Assembly: GCF_012927115.1 (NCBI RefSeq) | Contig: NZ_JABBFY010000001.1 | Location: forward strand, 1,054,001-1,118,000 | From: Sphingomonas sp. G-3-2-10 | GTDB taxonomy: Bacteria; Pseudomonadota; Alphaproteobacteria; Sphingomonadales; Sphingomonadaceae | Length of the DNA: 64,000 nt | Direction: 5' to 3' | In this document: piece after piece, positions 1-9,320 of the stretch | Layout of the letters: every line of letters starts with the position of its first letter | Numbering within the stretch: position 1 is the stretch's first letter | Notes under the pieces: model-generated | Databases searched by the model: none | The model's input: only the letters and a program-made list of their open reading frames with translations | What the model was told of the DNA's origin: nothing | Program-made: the position numbers and the translations under genes

Positions 1-288
1 TTCGCGCTGGAGGGCGGCAAGGGCGTGGTGCCGGCCAACTGGTTCGCGCAGGCCACCCGCGCGCAGGCCGAGATCGGCGTGCCGGGATATGGCTATGGTT
101 ATCAATGGTGGACCTATCCGCAGAGCCGGTATGGGGCGCAGGGGATTTTCGGCCAGTCGATCCGCGTCGATCCCAAGACGCGGACGGTAATCGTGGTTTC
201 TGCAGCAGCGCCCAAGGCGAGCGATCCAGCCTATGGCCGGGCGCGGACAGCTTTCCTCGACAAGCTGTTCGAGGCGGCTGCGAAATAA
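1..288 (+). CDS. Serine hydrolase (beta-lactamase family), C-terminal fragment
   Basis: The frame is open from the first base and closes with TAA at 286-288, so only the last 95 residues are visible. The segment GYGYQWW followed by a Gly-rich stretch and the strand TVIVVSAA matches the C-terminal part of class C beta-lactamase/esterase-type serine hydrolases (6-aminohexanoate-dimer hydrolase-like). The catalytic SxxK and YxN motifs lie outside the window and cannot be checked. Substrate cannot be inferred. The next gene is on the opposite strand and converges on it across 190 bases without an obvious gene. Confidence 0.7.
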   Translation, partial: FALEGGKGVVPANWFAQATRAQAEIGVPGYGYGYQWWTYPQSRYGAQGIFGQSIRVDPKTRTVIVVSAAAPKASDPAYGRARTAFLDKLFEAAAK

Positions 289-478
289 GGCTGGCCTGAA
301 AAGGTCCCGGAAGTTCGCACGAGCGGTGACCTTTGCCCGAGGAGGAAAGCGCATTTGCTTGCGCGGATGCAGCGCCTTGCCCGGCGCGCGGAAGCAGAGG
401 CATCAACAGGTCAAAGAGCGGCAACCAAGCGGCGGCGCCGACGCTTTCAGCAAGCGAAATCCAACATTTCAAGCCGCC

Positions 479-1189
479 CTAGTCCACCCGTTCGAAATGC
501 CCCGCTTCGAAGCCTGAGGCGGCGAGGGCGGCGATGCGTTCGGCGACGACTTCAGGCGCCTTCACGCTCAACGGATCCTCGCCGGGGAAAGCGCGGGCAC
601 GCATCGCGGTGCGGGTGGCGCCGGGATCGAGGATCGCGACGCGCAGCGCGGTCAGGTTGCGCAGTTCCTCGCCATAGGTGAGCAGCAGATTCTCGAACGC
701 CGCCTTGGACGCGCCGTACATGCCCCAATAGGCGCGCGGATTGCGGCCGACGCTGGAAGTGACGCCGATCACCTTCGCTGCCTTTGCCTTGCGCAGCATC
801 GGATCGAACGCCGCGAGCAGGGCAGCTTGTGCGCTGACGTTGAGCGTCAGCAGCTTGGCGAAATCCTTGCCGTCGATCGCGGGCACGGCGCTGAGCGTAC
901 CGAGCGTCGCGGCGTTGAGCACCATGATATCGAGCGCGGGCCAGCGGCCGCCGATCGCGGTGGCGAGACGGGCGATGCTGTCATTCTCGGTCAGGTCGAG
1001 CGGGGCGATGGTGGCGGAGCCGCCCTCGGCATGGATCGCTTCCTCGACTTCCTCGAGCCCGCCGGCGGTGCGCGCAGTGAGAATGACGTGTGCGCCCGCG
1101 GCGGCCAGAGCCTTGGCGGTTGCGGCGCCGATGCCGCGGCTCGCGCCGGTGACGAGCGCGATCTGATCGGAAAGTGGCTTGTCGGTCAT
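479..1189 (-). CDS. SDR-family NAD(P)-dependent oxidoreductase
   Basis: 236 residues. Cofactor motif TGASRGIG at residues 14-21, LNAA strand near 91-94, serine near 145-146 and the catalytic Y158-G-A-S-K162. This is a classical-length short-chain dehydrogenase; the substrate is not predictable, but the overall look fits the YciK/FabG-like group. The start chosen (MTDKPLSDQ) gives a normal N-terminus; an upstream in-frame start at 1309 would add 40 basic residues overlapping purF and is rejected. It begins 14 bases after the purF stop on the same strand, so the two are probably co-transcribed. Confidence 0.88.
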   Translation of the reverse strand: MTDKPLSDQIALVTGASRGIGAATAKALAAAGAHVILTARTAGGLEEVEEAIHAEGGSATIAPLDLTENDSIARLATAIGGRWPALDIMVLNAATLGTLSAVPAIDGKDFAKLLTLNVSAQAALLAAFDPMLRKAKAAKVIGVTSSVGRNPRAYWGMYGASKAAFENLLLTYGEELRNLTALRVAILDPGATRTAMRARAFPGEDPLSVKAPEVVAERIAALAASGFEAGHFERVD

Positions 1190-1203
1190 GGGATTCCGGA
1201 AAG

Positions 1204-2664
1204 TTAGGAGACGCGCTCTTCGAGCAGCGCGAACTGGTCGAGCGGCGGCGCCAGCTCGTCCTGATCGGTGAGGGGCGTGGGATACTCGCCAGTGAAGCAG
1301 GCGTCGCAATAGCCCGGGTTGTTGCGCGCGCGGCCGCTCTCGCCCAGCGCCTTGTACAGCCCGTCGATCGAGATGAAGGCGAGGCTGTCGGCATGGATAT
1401 GGCCGGTCATGCCCTCCAGATCCATCTTCGCGGCAAGCAGCTTTTCGCGCTCGGGCGTATCGACGCCGTAGAAGCAGCTATGCCGCGTCGGCGGGCTGGC
1501 GATCCTCATATGGACCTCCTTCGCGCCGGCATCGCGCATCATCTGCACGATCTTGAGGCTGGTGGTGCCGCGCACGATCGAATCGTCGATCAGCACGATG
1601 CGCTTGCCCGCGATCAGCTCCTTGTTGGCATTGTGCTTCAGCTTGACGCCGAGGTGGCGGACTTCGGCGCTCGGCTGGATGAAGGTGCGGCCGACATAGT
1701 GCGAGCGGATGATGCCGAGTTCGAACGGAATGCCCGATTGCTGGGCATAGCCGATCGCGGCGGGGACGCCGGAGTCCGGAACGGGCACGACCAGATCGGC
1801 TTCGATCGGGGATTCGATGGCGAGCTGCGCGCCGATCGCCTTGCGCACCGAATAGACCGAGCTGCCCGCCGAGATCGAATCGGGGCGGGAGAAATAGACA
1901 TATTCGAAGATGCAGGGACGCGCGGCCTGCGGCGCGAAGGGGCTGTGCGACTGGATGTCGTTGCCCTTCACGATCACCAACTCGCCCGGATTGACGTCGC
2001 GGACATATTCCGCGCCGACCACGTCGAGCGCGACGGTTTCAGACGCGAAGATGATCGAATCACCCAGCTTGCCCATGACGAGCGGGCGAATACCGAGCGG
2101 ATCACGGCAGGCGATCATGCCTTCCGGCGTCATGCAGATCAGCGAATAGGCGCCTTCGACCTGCTTCAGCGCATCGATGAACCGGTCGATCAGCGTGCGG
2201 TAGTTCGACGTCGCGACGAGGTGGATGATCACCTCGGTGTCCGAGGTCGACTGGAAGATCGAACCGCTGCGAACGAGGTCGCGGCGGACGCGACTGGCGT
2301 TCGAGATATTGCCGTTGTGCGCGATCGCGAAGCCGCCGGTGGCCAGTTCGGCATAGAGCGGCTGGACGTTGCGCAGCGACGTCTCGCCGGTGGTCGAATA
2401 GCGAACGTGACCGCAGGCGGTGGTGCCCTGAAGCGGGCGCATCACGTCGTCACGGTCGAAATTGCCGGCGACATGGCCCATCGCGCGATGGGTGTGGAAC
2501 ATGCGGCCGTCGAAGCTGGTGATTCCGGCGGCTTCCTGTCCGCGATGCTGGAGCGCGTGGAGACCCAGCGCGACAAGGGCAGCAGCCCCTTCCGCACCGG
2601 ATACACCGAAGATTCCGCACTCCTCGCGGAGTTTGTCGTCGTCGTAGGGGTTTGTGGTAAGCAT
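1204..2664 (-). CDS. purF: Amidophosphoribosyltransferase (glutamine PRPP amidotransferase)
   Basis: 486 residues; first committed step of purine synthesis, PRPP + glutamine to 5-phosphoribosylamine. An N-terminal propeptide of 15 residues precedes the nucleophile C16 (EEC-GIFG), with HRGQEAAGI following. The PRPP loop VLIDDSIVRGTTS is present. Cysteines in PCIFEYVYFSRPDS, HSCFYGVDTP and CDACFTGEYP match the ligands of the Bacillus-type [4Fe-4S] enzyme rather than the E. coli type. It is divergent from hisI, and both are nucleotide/histidine genes drawing on PRPP-derived intermediates. Confidence 0.97.
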   Translation of the reverse strand: MLTTNPYDDDKLREECGIFGVSGAEGAAALVALGLHALQHRGQEAAGITSFDGRMFHTHRAMGHVAGNFDRDDVMRPLQGTTACGHVRYSTTGETSLRNVQPLYAELATGGFAIAHNGNISNASRVRRDLVRSGSIFQSTSDTEVIIHLVATSNYRTLIDRFIDALKQVEGAYSLICMTPEGMIACRDPLGIRPLVMGKLGDSIIFASETVALDVVGAEYVRDVNPGELVIVKGNDIQSHSPFAPQAARPCIFEYVYFSRPDSISAGSSVYSVRKAIGAQLAIESPIEADLVVPVPDSGVPAAIGYAQQSGIPFELGIIRSHYVGRTFIQPSAEVRHLGVKLKHNANKELIAGKRIVLIDDSIVRGTTSLKIVQMMRDAGAKEVHMRIASPPTRHSCFYGVDTPEREKLLAAKMDLEGMTGHIHADSLAFISIDGLYKALGESGRARNNPGYCDACFTGEYPTPLTDQDELAPPLDQFALLEERVS

Positions 2665-2695
2665 CGTACCCTGTGGGTTCGGTTACAGTTGCCGC

Positions 2696-2705
2696 CCTAT
2701 ATAGG
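2696..2705 (-). promoter_or_regulatory. Perfect palindrome in the purF-hisI divergent region
   Basis: CCTATATAGG is a perfect 10-base palindrome lying 32-41 bases upstream of the purF start. Read on the minus strand, the CTATAT part could serve as the purF -10 element, but no convincing -35 is seen at the right distance. A regulatory role is inferred only from symmetry and position. Confidence 0.35.
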
Positions 2706-2782
2706 CTGGGTTCGGATTTGTCGCCCGTCTGTCACAAAATCTTTGTTCGCGTGGGAAACCGGGCTTCGCTAGGAGGGGAGGC

Positions 2783-3148
2783 ATGGCCGACGATCCTGAG
2801 AATGCGCGCGAAACCGGGCTGGTGCTCGACCCTAAATACGATGCCAACGGGCTGGTGACGGCGGTCGCCACGCATGGCGATTCGGTGCTGATGGTCGCGC
2901 ATATGAACGCCAAGGCGTTGGAGGCAACGCTGGCGAGCGGGGAAGCCACCTTCTGGTCGCGCAGCCGCGGGCGGCTGTGGAAGAAGGGTGAAACCAGCGG
3001 CCATGTGCTCAAGGTGCGCGAGGTGCGGGTGGATTGCGACCAGGACGCGATCTGGCTGATCGTCGATCCGCAGGGGCCGGCGTGCCACACCGGCGAACCG
3101 AGCTGCTTCTACCGCGCGGTCGAGGGCGGGGGGCTGGTGCGGGTATGA
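2783..3148 (+). CDS. hisI: Phosphoribosyl-AMP cyclohydrolase
   Basis: 121 residues; opens the purine ring of PR-AMP in histidine synthesis. The family motifs are complete: SRSRGRLWKKGETSG (60-73), the metal-binding D84-C-D86-x-D88, and ACHTG-xx-SCFYR with C101 and C108. This is the stand-alone cyclohydrolase without the HisE domain, the usual state in alphaproteobacteria. A strong ribosome site (AGGAGGGGA) lies just upstream. The stop codon overlaps the start of the next gene (ATGA). Confidence 0.97.
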   Translation: MADDPENARETGLVLDPKYDANGLVTAVATHGDSVLMVAHMNAKALEATLASGEATFWSRSRGRLWKKGETSGHVLKVREVRVDCDQDAIWLIVDPQGPACHTGEPSCFYRAVEGGGLVRV

Positions 3149-3642
3149 GGGCTGTATTCGCGCTCCTCCTGTTGCTGGCCGGCTGTTCAGGCGACGCCGT
3201 CGTCCAGAACGCCGCCGAGCCGCAGGATCTGGAAAAGGCCGCGATCGAACGCGGGCTGGTGCGCGATCCGAAAGATACCGAGATCGCCGGGCTCTATGCC
3301 CGCGATACCGACCGGGTCTGCATCGTACCCGACGGCAATGGCTACAAGATCGGCGCATTCGTCGACTATGGCGACAAGATCACCTGCTCGGGCTCCGGCA
3401 CGGTCAGCCGGGTGGGTGAGGTGTTGCGGGTCGAGATGGGCGAGGGCGAGGAGAAGTGCGGCTTCGACGCCCGGTTCGAGGGAGACAAGATCCTCTTCCC
3501 CGGCAATGTGCCCGACACCTGCTCGAAACTCTGCGCCAAGCGAGCCTCCTATGCAGGGCTTGAGGTCAGCCGGATCAGCGAGTCCGAGGCAGAAGCGGCG
3601 GCGATGCGGGATTCGCGCGGCAGGTCCTTGTGCGGAAAGTAG
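3145..3642 (+). CDS. Predicted lipoprotein of unknown function
   Basis: 165 residues beginning with a lipoprotein signal, hydrophobic run FALLLLLAG then C14 in a lipobox LAGC. Beyond that there is no recognised domain; five further cysteines and a small soluble, acidic body suggest a disulphide-containing periplasmic or outer-membrane lipoprotein. The ATG overlaps the hisI stop by four bases, so translation is probably coupled. A longer in-frame start inside hisI is rejected because it would bury the signal peptide. Confidence 0.75.
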   Translation: MRAVFALLLLLAGCSGDAVVQNAAEPQDLEKAAIERGLVRDPKDTEIAGLYARDTDRVCIVPDGNGYKIGAFVDYGDKITCSGSGTVSRVGEVLRVEMGEGEEKCGFDARFEGDKILFPGNVPDTCSKLCAKRASYAGLEVSRISESEAEAAAMRDSRGRSLCGK

Positions 3643-3706
3643 CAAAGTCGGCGGATGGGCATTTCGTCAGCTTGACGTTCACGTAAGGGTAAAGTAGCCA
3701 GCGGTC

Positions 3707-4123
3707 ATGGGTGCCGCATTCCCTATCGAGGCGCTTGCGCCGATCGAGCCGCGGACGGACCGCGAGCATTTCTCCATCTCGGACCTGTGCGCCGAGTTCG
3801 GAGTCACCGCCCGCGCGCTCCGCTTCTACGAGGATGAAGGGCTGATCGGCCCTGAGCGGCGGGGCACCGCCCGCATCTATTCACATCGCGATCGCGCCCG
3901 GCTGGCCTGGATTCTGCGCGGCAAGCGGGTGGGCTTCTCGCTCGGAGAAATCCGGGAAATGATCGATCTCTACGATGTCGGCGACGGCCGGCGGGTGCAG
4001 CGTCAGGTGACGCTGGAGCGCTGCCTCGATCGCATCAACCTGCTCGAGAACCAGAAGCGCGACATCGACGCGCACATCGAAGAACTGAATCAATTCGTCG
4101 ACCTGCTCAAAAGCGGCGACTGA
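3707..4123 (+). CDS. MerR-family transcriptional regulator
   Basis: 138 residues. A winged HTH near residues 23-90 ([26 protein letters not shown], shown by the block FYEDEGLI and by YSHRDRARL) is followed by a C-terminal helix that should form the dimer coiled coil (residues ~100-138). There is no metal-binding cysteine cluster, so it is more like the effector-sensing MerR proteins found beside fatty-acid or leucine catabolism genes. It lies 19 bases upstream of an acyl-CoA dehydrogenase on the same strand, which is the likely target. Confidence 0.88.
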   Translation: MGAAFPIEALAPIEPRTDREHFSISDLCAEFGVTARALRFYEDEGLIGPERRGTARIYSHRDRARLAWILRGKRVGFSLGEIREMIDLYDVGDGRRVQRQVTLERCLDRINLLENQKRDIDAHIEELNQFVDLLKSGD

Positions 4124-4142
4124 GACCAGAGAGGAACCTGAA

Positions 4143-5945
4143 ATGCCCCAGTACACGCCGCCGGTGCGCGATACGCGCTTCATCCTCGATCGCGTGATCG
4201 GCCTGCAGAACTATGCGGACCTGCCGGGCTTTGCGAATGCGACCCCGGATGTGGTCACCGCGGTGCTGGAGGAAGGCGGCAAGTTCGTTTCCGAAGTGCT
4301 GTTCCCGCTCAACCTGAGCGGCGACCAGGAAGGCTGCACCCGTCACGACGACGGCAGCGTCACCACGCCGAAGGGCTTCAAGGAAGCCTATGACCAGTTC
4401 GTCGAAAGCGGCTGGGGCACGCTGGGCGCGCCGGAGGAATTCGGCGGGCAGGGGATGCCGCACATCATCGGCACCGCGTTCCAGGAATATATGATCTCCG
4501 CCAACATGGCCTTCGCCATGTATTTCGGGCTGACGCATGGCGCGATCTCGTCGCTGATCGTCAAGGGCTCGCCCGAGCAGCAGCAGAAATATATTCCGAA
4601 GATGGCCTCGGGCGAATGGGGCGGTACGATGAACCTGACCGAACCCCAGTGCGGCACCGATCTGGGCCTGATCCGCACCCGCGCCGAGCCGCAGGCGGAC
4701 GGCAGCTACAGCATCACCGGCACCAAGATCTTCATCTCGTCGGGCGAGCATGACCTGACCAGCAACATCATCCACCTCGTGCTGGCCAAGACGCCGGGCG
4801 CGCCGGAGAGCAGCAAGGGCATCAGCCTGTTCGTGGTGCCGAAGTTCATCGTCAACGACGACGGATCGCTGGGCGCGCGCAACGCGGTGTCGTGCGGGTC
4901 GATCGAGCATAAGATGGGCATCCACGGCAATTCGACCTGCGTCATGAACTATGACGGCGCGACCGGCTGGCTGGTCGGCGAGGAGATGAAAGGCCTCGCC
5001 GCGATGTTCATCATGATGAACGCGGCACGCCTGGGCGTCGGCCTGCAGGGCGTGGGCATCGGCGAGACCGCACTGCAGAACGCCGTGCAATATGCCGAGG
5101 ATCGCCGTCAGGGCCGCGCGCTGACCGGGCCGGCCGAACCGAACGAGAAGGCGGATACGCTGTTCGTCCATCCCGACGTGCGCCGGATGCTGATGGAATC
5201 CAAGGCGCAGGTCGAAGGGATGCGCGCTTTGTGCCTGTGGGGCGCGCTCCAGGTCGATCTGGAACATGCCGCCGCGACCGAGGAAGAACGCCAGCTGGCC
5301 GCCGATCTGGTCGGGCTGCTGACCCCGGTCATCAAGGGCGTGGGCACCGATATCGGCTACAAGGTCGCGACCGACGCGCAGCAGGTCTATGGCGGACACG
5401 GCTACATCGCCGAATGGGGCATGGAGCAATATGTTCGCGATGCCCGCATCTCGATGATCTACGAAGGCACCAACGGCGTGCAGGCGATGGATCTGGTCGG
5501 CCGCAAGCTGGCGATGAACGGCGGCCGCGCGGTGCAGGCCTTCTTCAAGATCGTGGCCGAGGAAGCCGCGGCGGCCAAGGGCGACGAGAAGCTGAAGGAT
5601 TTCGCCGAAGCGCTGGAAAAGGCGCTGGGCCAGATGCAGGCGGCGACGATGTGGCTGGCGCAGAACGGCTTCCAGAACCCCAACCATGTCGGCGCGGGCG
5701 CCTATCCGTACATGCAGCTGACCGGCGTGGTCGCGCTGGGCCTGATGTGGCTGCGCATGGCGAAGGCCGCGGTCGATGCGCTGGCCGAAGGCGCGGAGGA
5801 CGTGAAGTTCCTCGAAGCAAAGCTGGTGACCGCGCGCTTCTTCGCCGAGCGGTTCATGCCCGACGCAGGTGCGCTGCGGCGGAAGATCGAAGCGGGCAGC
5901 GACGCCGTGATGGCGCTGGATCCGGAGATGTTCCGGGCGGCGTGA
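4143..5945 (+). CDS. Acyl-CoA dehydrogenase, long form with C-terminal extension
   Basis: 600 residues, longer than short-chain enzymes (about 380) and matching the group that includes DmdC (3-methylmercaptopropionyl-CoA dehydrogenase) and related fatty acyl-CoA dehydrogenases. The FAD/substrate motif [14 protein letters not shown] and the catalytic glutamate E441 in [10 protein letters not shown] are visible, followed by a ~150-residue helical C-terminal domain. Reaction: alpha,beta-dehydrogenation of an acyl-CoA, electrons to ETF. The acyl chain is not predictable. It follows a MerR regulator with a 19-base gap and a ribosome site (GAGAGGAAC). Confidence 0.92.
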   Translation: MPQYTPPVRDTRFILDRVIGLQNYADLPGFANATPDVVTAVLEEGGKFVSEVLFPLNLSGDQEGCTRHDDGSVTTPKGFKEAYDQFVESGWGTLGAPEEFGGQGMPHIIGTAFQEYMISANMAFAMYFGLTHGAISSLIVKGSPEQQQKYIPKMASGEWGGTMNLTEPQCGTDLGLIRTRAEPQADGSYSITGTKIFISSGEHDLTSNIIHLVLAKTPGAPESSKGISLFVVPKFIVNDDGSLGARNAVSCGSIEHKMGIHGNSTCVMNYDGATGWLVGEEMKGLAAMFIMMNAARLGVGLQGVGIGETALQNAVQYAEDRRQGRALTGPAEPNEKADTLFVHPDVRRMLMESKAQVEGMRALCLWGALQVDLEHAAATEEERQLAADLVGLLTPVIKGVGTDIGYKVATDAQQVYGGHGYIAEWGMEQYVRDARISMIYEGTNGVQAMDLVGRKLAMNGGRAVQAFFKIVAEEAAAAKGDEKLKDFAEALEKALGQMQAATMWLAQNGFQNPNHVGAGAYPYMQLTGVVALGLMWLRMAKAAVDALAEGAEDVKFLEAKLVTARFFAERFMPDAGALRRKIEAGSDAVMALDPEMFRAA

Positions 5946-5973
5946 TCGCCGCTCCGGCTGTCATCGCCTGCAC

Positions 5974-6008
5974 CACCGTCGCCCCGGGACAAGTCGGGGG
6001 TGGCGGTG
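5974..6008. repeat. Short imperfect inverted repeat
   Basis: CACCG...CCCC pairs with GGGG...CGGTG around a GGGACAAGTC-like centre. It resembles the small intergenic palindromes common in sphingomonad genomes and sits after the acyl-CoA dehydrogenase, where it could also aid transcript ending. No U-run follows. Confidence 0.4.
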
Positions 6009-6111
6009 CGATCTCCCGAATGTCCAGCTCGGATGGATTGCGCCTCGGCTCCCGGGCGGATAGCGAAGCGGCGAGGGCGTTCGTTGCGGAGCTGTTCCGA
6101 AGCGTCGCCGG

Positions 6112-6819
6112 GTGCAGGGGTATGGCAGCGTGGAACTTCCGGACGATATCTTCACCGAACCCGAGGACGTGGATGCCGATACGCTGGCCAATCTCGGGCC
6201 GTTGCGGCGGCTGGCAGGGATCTGGGAAGGGCATCGCGGGGTCGATGTGAACCCCAAGGCCGATGGGCCGGAGCAGCGCGTCTATTATGAGCGGATCGAG
6301 ATGCAGCCGATCGATCCGCAGGCGAACGGGCCGCAGCTCTTCTACGGGCTGCGCTATCATGTCCATGTCAACACGCCCGAAGAGGACATCACCTTCCACG
6401 ATCAGGTGGGATACTGGCTGTGGGAGCCGGCGACCGGGCTGATCCTGCAGACGCTGTCGATCCCGCGCGGGCAGGTGGCGATCGCTTCGGGCCATGCCGA
6501 GCGCGATGCGACCCGGCTGGTGCTGACCGCCGAGCGCGGGCAGACCGATTACGGCATCTGCTCCACGACCTTCCTCGAAATGGCATTCCGGACGGATGCC
6601 TATCGTATCGAGGTGGAGTTCCACGAGGATGGATCGTGGAGCTACCTCTCTGACACGACGCTGGTGGTGAAGGGCCGGGACGAGCCGTTCGCGCATCGCG
6701 ATCGCAACACGCTGGTGAAGATCGGCGAGCCCGACCTGAACCCCTGGGAAAAGGTCATTCGCGGCGCAGCACCAGGCGCGGCTTCGCTGGTGCCGATCGC
6801 GCCGCGCATCGACGGCTGA
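6112..6819 (+). CDS. Nitrobindin-like heme-binding beta-barrel protein
   Basis: 235 residues. The motif GIWEGHRG (36-43), a series of amphipathic strands, and a C-terminal SDTTLVVKGRDEPFAHRD region match the FABP-like/THAP4-nitrobindin family (DUF1794), which forms a 10-strand barrel that can hold heme. Here the barrel is preceded by about 30 acidic residues. The function in bacteria is uncertain; roles in nitric oxide or peroxynitrite handling have been proposed for homologues. The start is GTG at 6112; a weaker alternative is GTG at 6130. No clear ribosome site decides between them. Confidence 0.75.
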   Translation: MQGYGSVELPDDIFTEPEDVDADTLANLGPLRRLAGIWEGHRGVDVNPKADGPEQRVYYERIEMQPIDPQANGPQLFYGLRYHVHVNTPEEDITFHDQVGYWLWEPATGLILQTLSIPRGQVAIASGHAERDATRLVLTAERGQTDYGICSTTFLEMAFRTDAYRIEVEFHEDGSWSYLSDTTLVVKGRDEPFAHRDRNTLVKIGEPDLNPWEKVIRGAAPGAASLVPIAPRIDG

Positions 6820-6889
6820 GGCGCGGCGGGAAGGGCAACCGCAAGCCCGTGGATCGGCGCGCCGGTTCGCGATATGACTTGCCTCGCGG

Positions 6890-8698
6890 GTGTGGAGAGG
6901 ATCGGATGCGGGGGCAGTGCGGATCGTGAGCGGAGCGATTGCGCCTGTTTCCGTCGCGCCCGGCGGCCTGCCCAGCGAGTTGATCGCAACGATCGGCCTG
7001 GCCGCTCCGGTGATCGACGACGGCGCCGGTGGGGGCGCGGCGTTCCTCAATCCCGGCGGTTTCGCTTCGGCGCTATGTGACGCGGAGGGCGCGATCCAGT
7101 TCGCCGATCTGCGTTTTGGCCAATGGGGCCTGCCCGGCGCTGGCGCGCAGCTCGATCGGCCGCCATGCGCCCATGCCGCGCGTGTCGCGCTGTTGTGCGG
7201 CCCCGGCGGACGAACCGTGCCCGCGTTGGTCGCGCCGATGGCGCTGGCGGCGGAATGGCCGTTGACCCAGGCAGTGCGGGAACGGACCGGGCCGGGGCGA
7301 TATGTCGTGATGGTCTGCGTTCCGCTGACCGTGCTCGATCCGGCAAAGAGCGAATTCACGCACGCGCTGGGGCTGACCGGGCTGGAAGCGCGGGTCGTCG
7401 GCGGGCTGGTTCGCACCGGCGAGTTGCGCAGCGCCGCGCGGCAGGCCCGCGTAGGCTACGAAACCGCGCGCACCGCGACCAAGGCGGCGATGCGCAAGGC
7501 CGGAGTGCGCCGGCAGGGAGAACTGATCGGGCTGTGCCTGATGCTGCAGGCTGGCGAACCGGCGACGCGGACCGCGTTGCTCGGGGCGCTGACCGAGCTC
7601 TTCCGGATCAGCGCGCGGCAAGCCGAGATCGCCGTGCTTGTCGCGGAAGGCGGCAGCAGGCGCGAAGCGGCCGCGGCGGCCGGGGTTTCCGACCATGTCG
7701 TCAAGAGCGAGTTGAAGATGGTCTTCGCCGCGCTGGACGTGGCGACCGTCGCCGGGCTGTCGATTGCCATCCACGAGGTCAGCATCCTGACGCGGATCGC
7801 GATGGCAACGAGCATGGAAAGCGCACCGCCGTTCGAAACGGCCGAGCCGCTGCGGCTGATCCCGCGGATCGGCCGGCCAGGGCGAATCGCGGTGGTCGAT
7901 CATGGGCCGAGCGGGGCGACACCGGTGCTGATCCTGCACACCGCAACGACCAGCAGGCACAATCCGCAATGCTTCATCCGCGGGTTGCAGACCGGAGGGC
8001 TGCGACCGATTGCACTCGACCGGCCGGGCTTCGGGCTGTCCGGAATGGTCGGCGGGGACTATCTGGAGGAATCGGCGCAGGATCTTGCCGATATTCTGGA
8101 CACGCTGGGGCTGGAGCGGGCGTGCATCCTCGCGCGCGGTGGCACGATGGTGCTTTGCCGCTTCGCCGAACGCTGGCCGGAGCGGATCGTCCGCGCGGTG
8201 ACGGTCAATCCCGAGCCGGGCCCGGTTGCGGATCGCAGGCGAAGCGGGCTGATCGGCGCGATCAAGGCGATTGTCTATGGCCAGCCGTGGATGACGGCGC
8301 GGCTGGCGACGTATCTGAGCCGCAATGCCTCCGCGCCGATCGTCGAGCGGCTGACGATCAAGGCGCTGGGAGCGAGCGAAGCCGATATGACGGTGCTGCG
8401 CGATCCTCGTGTGATGGCCGCCTATATCCGTTCGACCCAGCATAGTGCATTGCAGGGTGGCGCGGGGTTCCGCGCGGTGGCGACTACCGAGCCGTTCGCG
8501 GCCATCCCCCAGCTTGCCGACGGGTCCGCGATGACGCTCCTCTACGGCGCGCAGGACCCGCTCTACAGCAGCGCGGATTCGCTGCCGCGCTGGCAGGCGG
8601 CGTGGCCGGGCTGCTCAGTGGTCATCGTGCCCGATGCCGGACGGCTGGTGCATTTCCAGAAGCCCGACCTGATCGCGCGGCTGCTGGCGGGCGCCTGA
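6890..8698 (+). CDS. Double LuxR-type HTH fused to a catalytically incomplete alpha/beta-hydrolase fold
   Basis: 602 residues with an unusual order. Residues 1-150 form an unrecognised N-terminal region. Residues ~160-215 (LTGLEARVV ... YETARTATKAAM ... GVRRQGEL) read as a LuxR/GerE-type HTH. Residues ~240-285 (ISARQAEIAVLVAEG ... VSDHVVKSELKMVF) read as a second one. Residues ~335-600 form an alpha/beta-hydrolase fold. At the nucleophile elbow the usual GxSxG reads A415-R-G417-G-T, putting glycine at the serine position. The acid is kept (YGAQD556P), but the final GH motif is G584-R585. The usual HG oxyanion motif reads H350-T-A. This suggests a ligand-binding regulator rather than an enzyme. 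The start is uncertain: GTG at 6890, 6917 or 6926 are in frame. Confidence 0.72.
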   Translation: MWRGSDAGAVRIVSGAIAPVSVAPGGLPSELIATIGLAAPVIDDGAGGGAAFLNPGGFASALCDAEGAIQFADLRFGQWGLPGAGAQLDRPPCAHAARVALLCGPGGRTVPALVAPMALAAEWPLTQAVRERTGPGRYVVMVCVPLTVLDPAKSEFTHALGLTGLEARVVGGLVRTGELRSAARQARVGYETARTATKAAMRKAGVRRQGELIGLCLMLQAGEPATRTALLGALTELFRISARQAEIAVLVAEGGSRREAAAAAGVSDHVVKSELKMVFAALDVATVAGLSIAIHEVSILTRIAMATSMESAPPFETAEPLRLIPRIGRPGRIAVVDHGPSGATPVLILHTATTSRHNPQCFIRGLQTGGLRPIALDRPGFGLSGMVGGDYLEESAQDLADILDTLGLERACILARGGTMVLCRFAERWPERIVRAVTVNPEPGPVADRRRSGLIGAIKAIVYGQPWMTARLATYLSRNASAPIVERLTIKALGASEADMTVLRDPRVMAAYIRSTQHSALQGGAGFRAVATTEPFAAIPQLADGSAMTLLYGAQDPLYSSADSLPRWQAAWPGCSVVIVPDAGRLVHFQKPDLIARLLAGA

Positions 8699-8763
8699 AC
8701 GCGGTTCACCGGCAATTTACCGGTTCGCGATATCGTTACGCCTCCGGACCATTGGGGATTTCG

Positions 8764-9198
8764 ATGGCATATCTCGTTCTGGCGGCGGCTGCGCTGGCGC
8801 TCATCGGCTGGATCCTGTTGCGGCGAAAGACGCCGGGCGCTGATGCGCCCGCGCCGGCGGCGGCGGAAATCGAGGCGGAGCGGCCCTTCGGGGAGGACAT
8901 CGCCAATCCGGATGCGCGCGTGATCCCGGATGCGCTGACCGGGCTGTGGGGCAGCCCCGGCGAAAGCGCGGAAACCGCTTTGGTGATCGGCCCGTCATCG
9001 ATCCGCGAAGGCGCGAGGGAGGAACAGGTGATCGCGGTGCGCTTCATCGGTCCCGAAGCTGGGCTGGAAACCACCCACAATATCGCGGTGGTTAGCCAGG
9101 TCGCGGGCGGCCGCTATTCGCTGCACATGATGGGGCTCTCCGCGGCGGGCGAACTGGTCGATCTGGAGAATATGGACATGGCGCTGGTCCGGATCTGA
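8764..9198 (+). CDS. Membrane-anchored protein of unknown function
   Basis: 144 residues. One N-terminal transmembrane helix (residues ~2-20, LVLAAAALALIGWILL) is followed by RRK, which predicts a cytoplasmic C-terminal part, then an Ala/Pro/Glu-rich linker and a compact domain ending in a LVDLENMDMALVRI strand. No family is recognised. The start is the ATG directly before the hydrophobic segment; a longer frame starting inside the preceding gene is rejected. It stands alone between the HTH-hydrolase gene and the YdbS/YdbT pair on the same strand. Confidence 0.65.
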   Translation: MAYLVLAAAALALIGWILLRRKTPGADAPAPAAAEIEAERPFGEDIANPDARVIPDALTGLWGSPGESAETALVIGPSSIREGAREEQVIAVRFIGPEAGLETTHNIAVVSQVAGGRYSLHMMGLSAAGELVDLENMDMALVRI

Positions 9199-9320
9199 TC
9201 CGAACTGCCCCGGCACGCCGCCATAATAATCGACTTGGGCCTCGGCGCGGAACATGCCGCGCAGGCTGCCAGCCGTCCGGTTTCGCTTGAGAAACACTTC
9301 GGGCGCGGCATAGTCGCGAC

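Noticed and set aside
2687..2701. GTTC-N7-GTTG near the purF promoter resembling a LexA box
   Set aside because: One of the eight fixed bases is wrong and purF is not a known damage-response gene.
3034..3144. Longer N-terminus for the lipoprotein gene inside hisI
   Set aside because: It would place 37 Arg/Gly-rich residues before the lipobox; the ATG at 3145 overlapping the hisI stop gives a proper signal.
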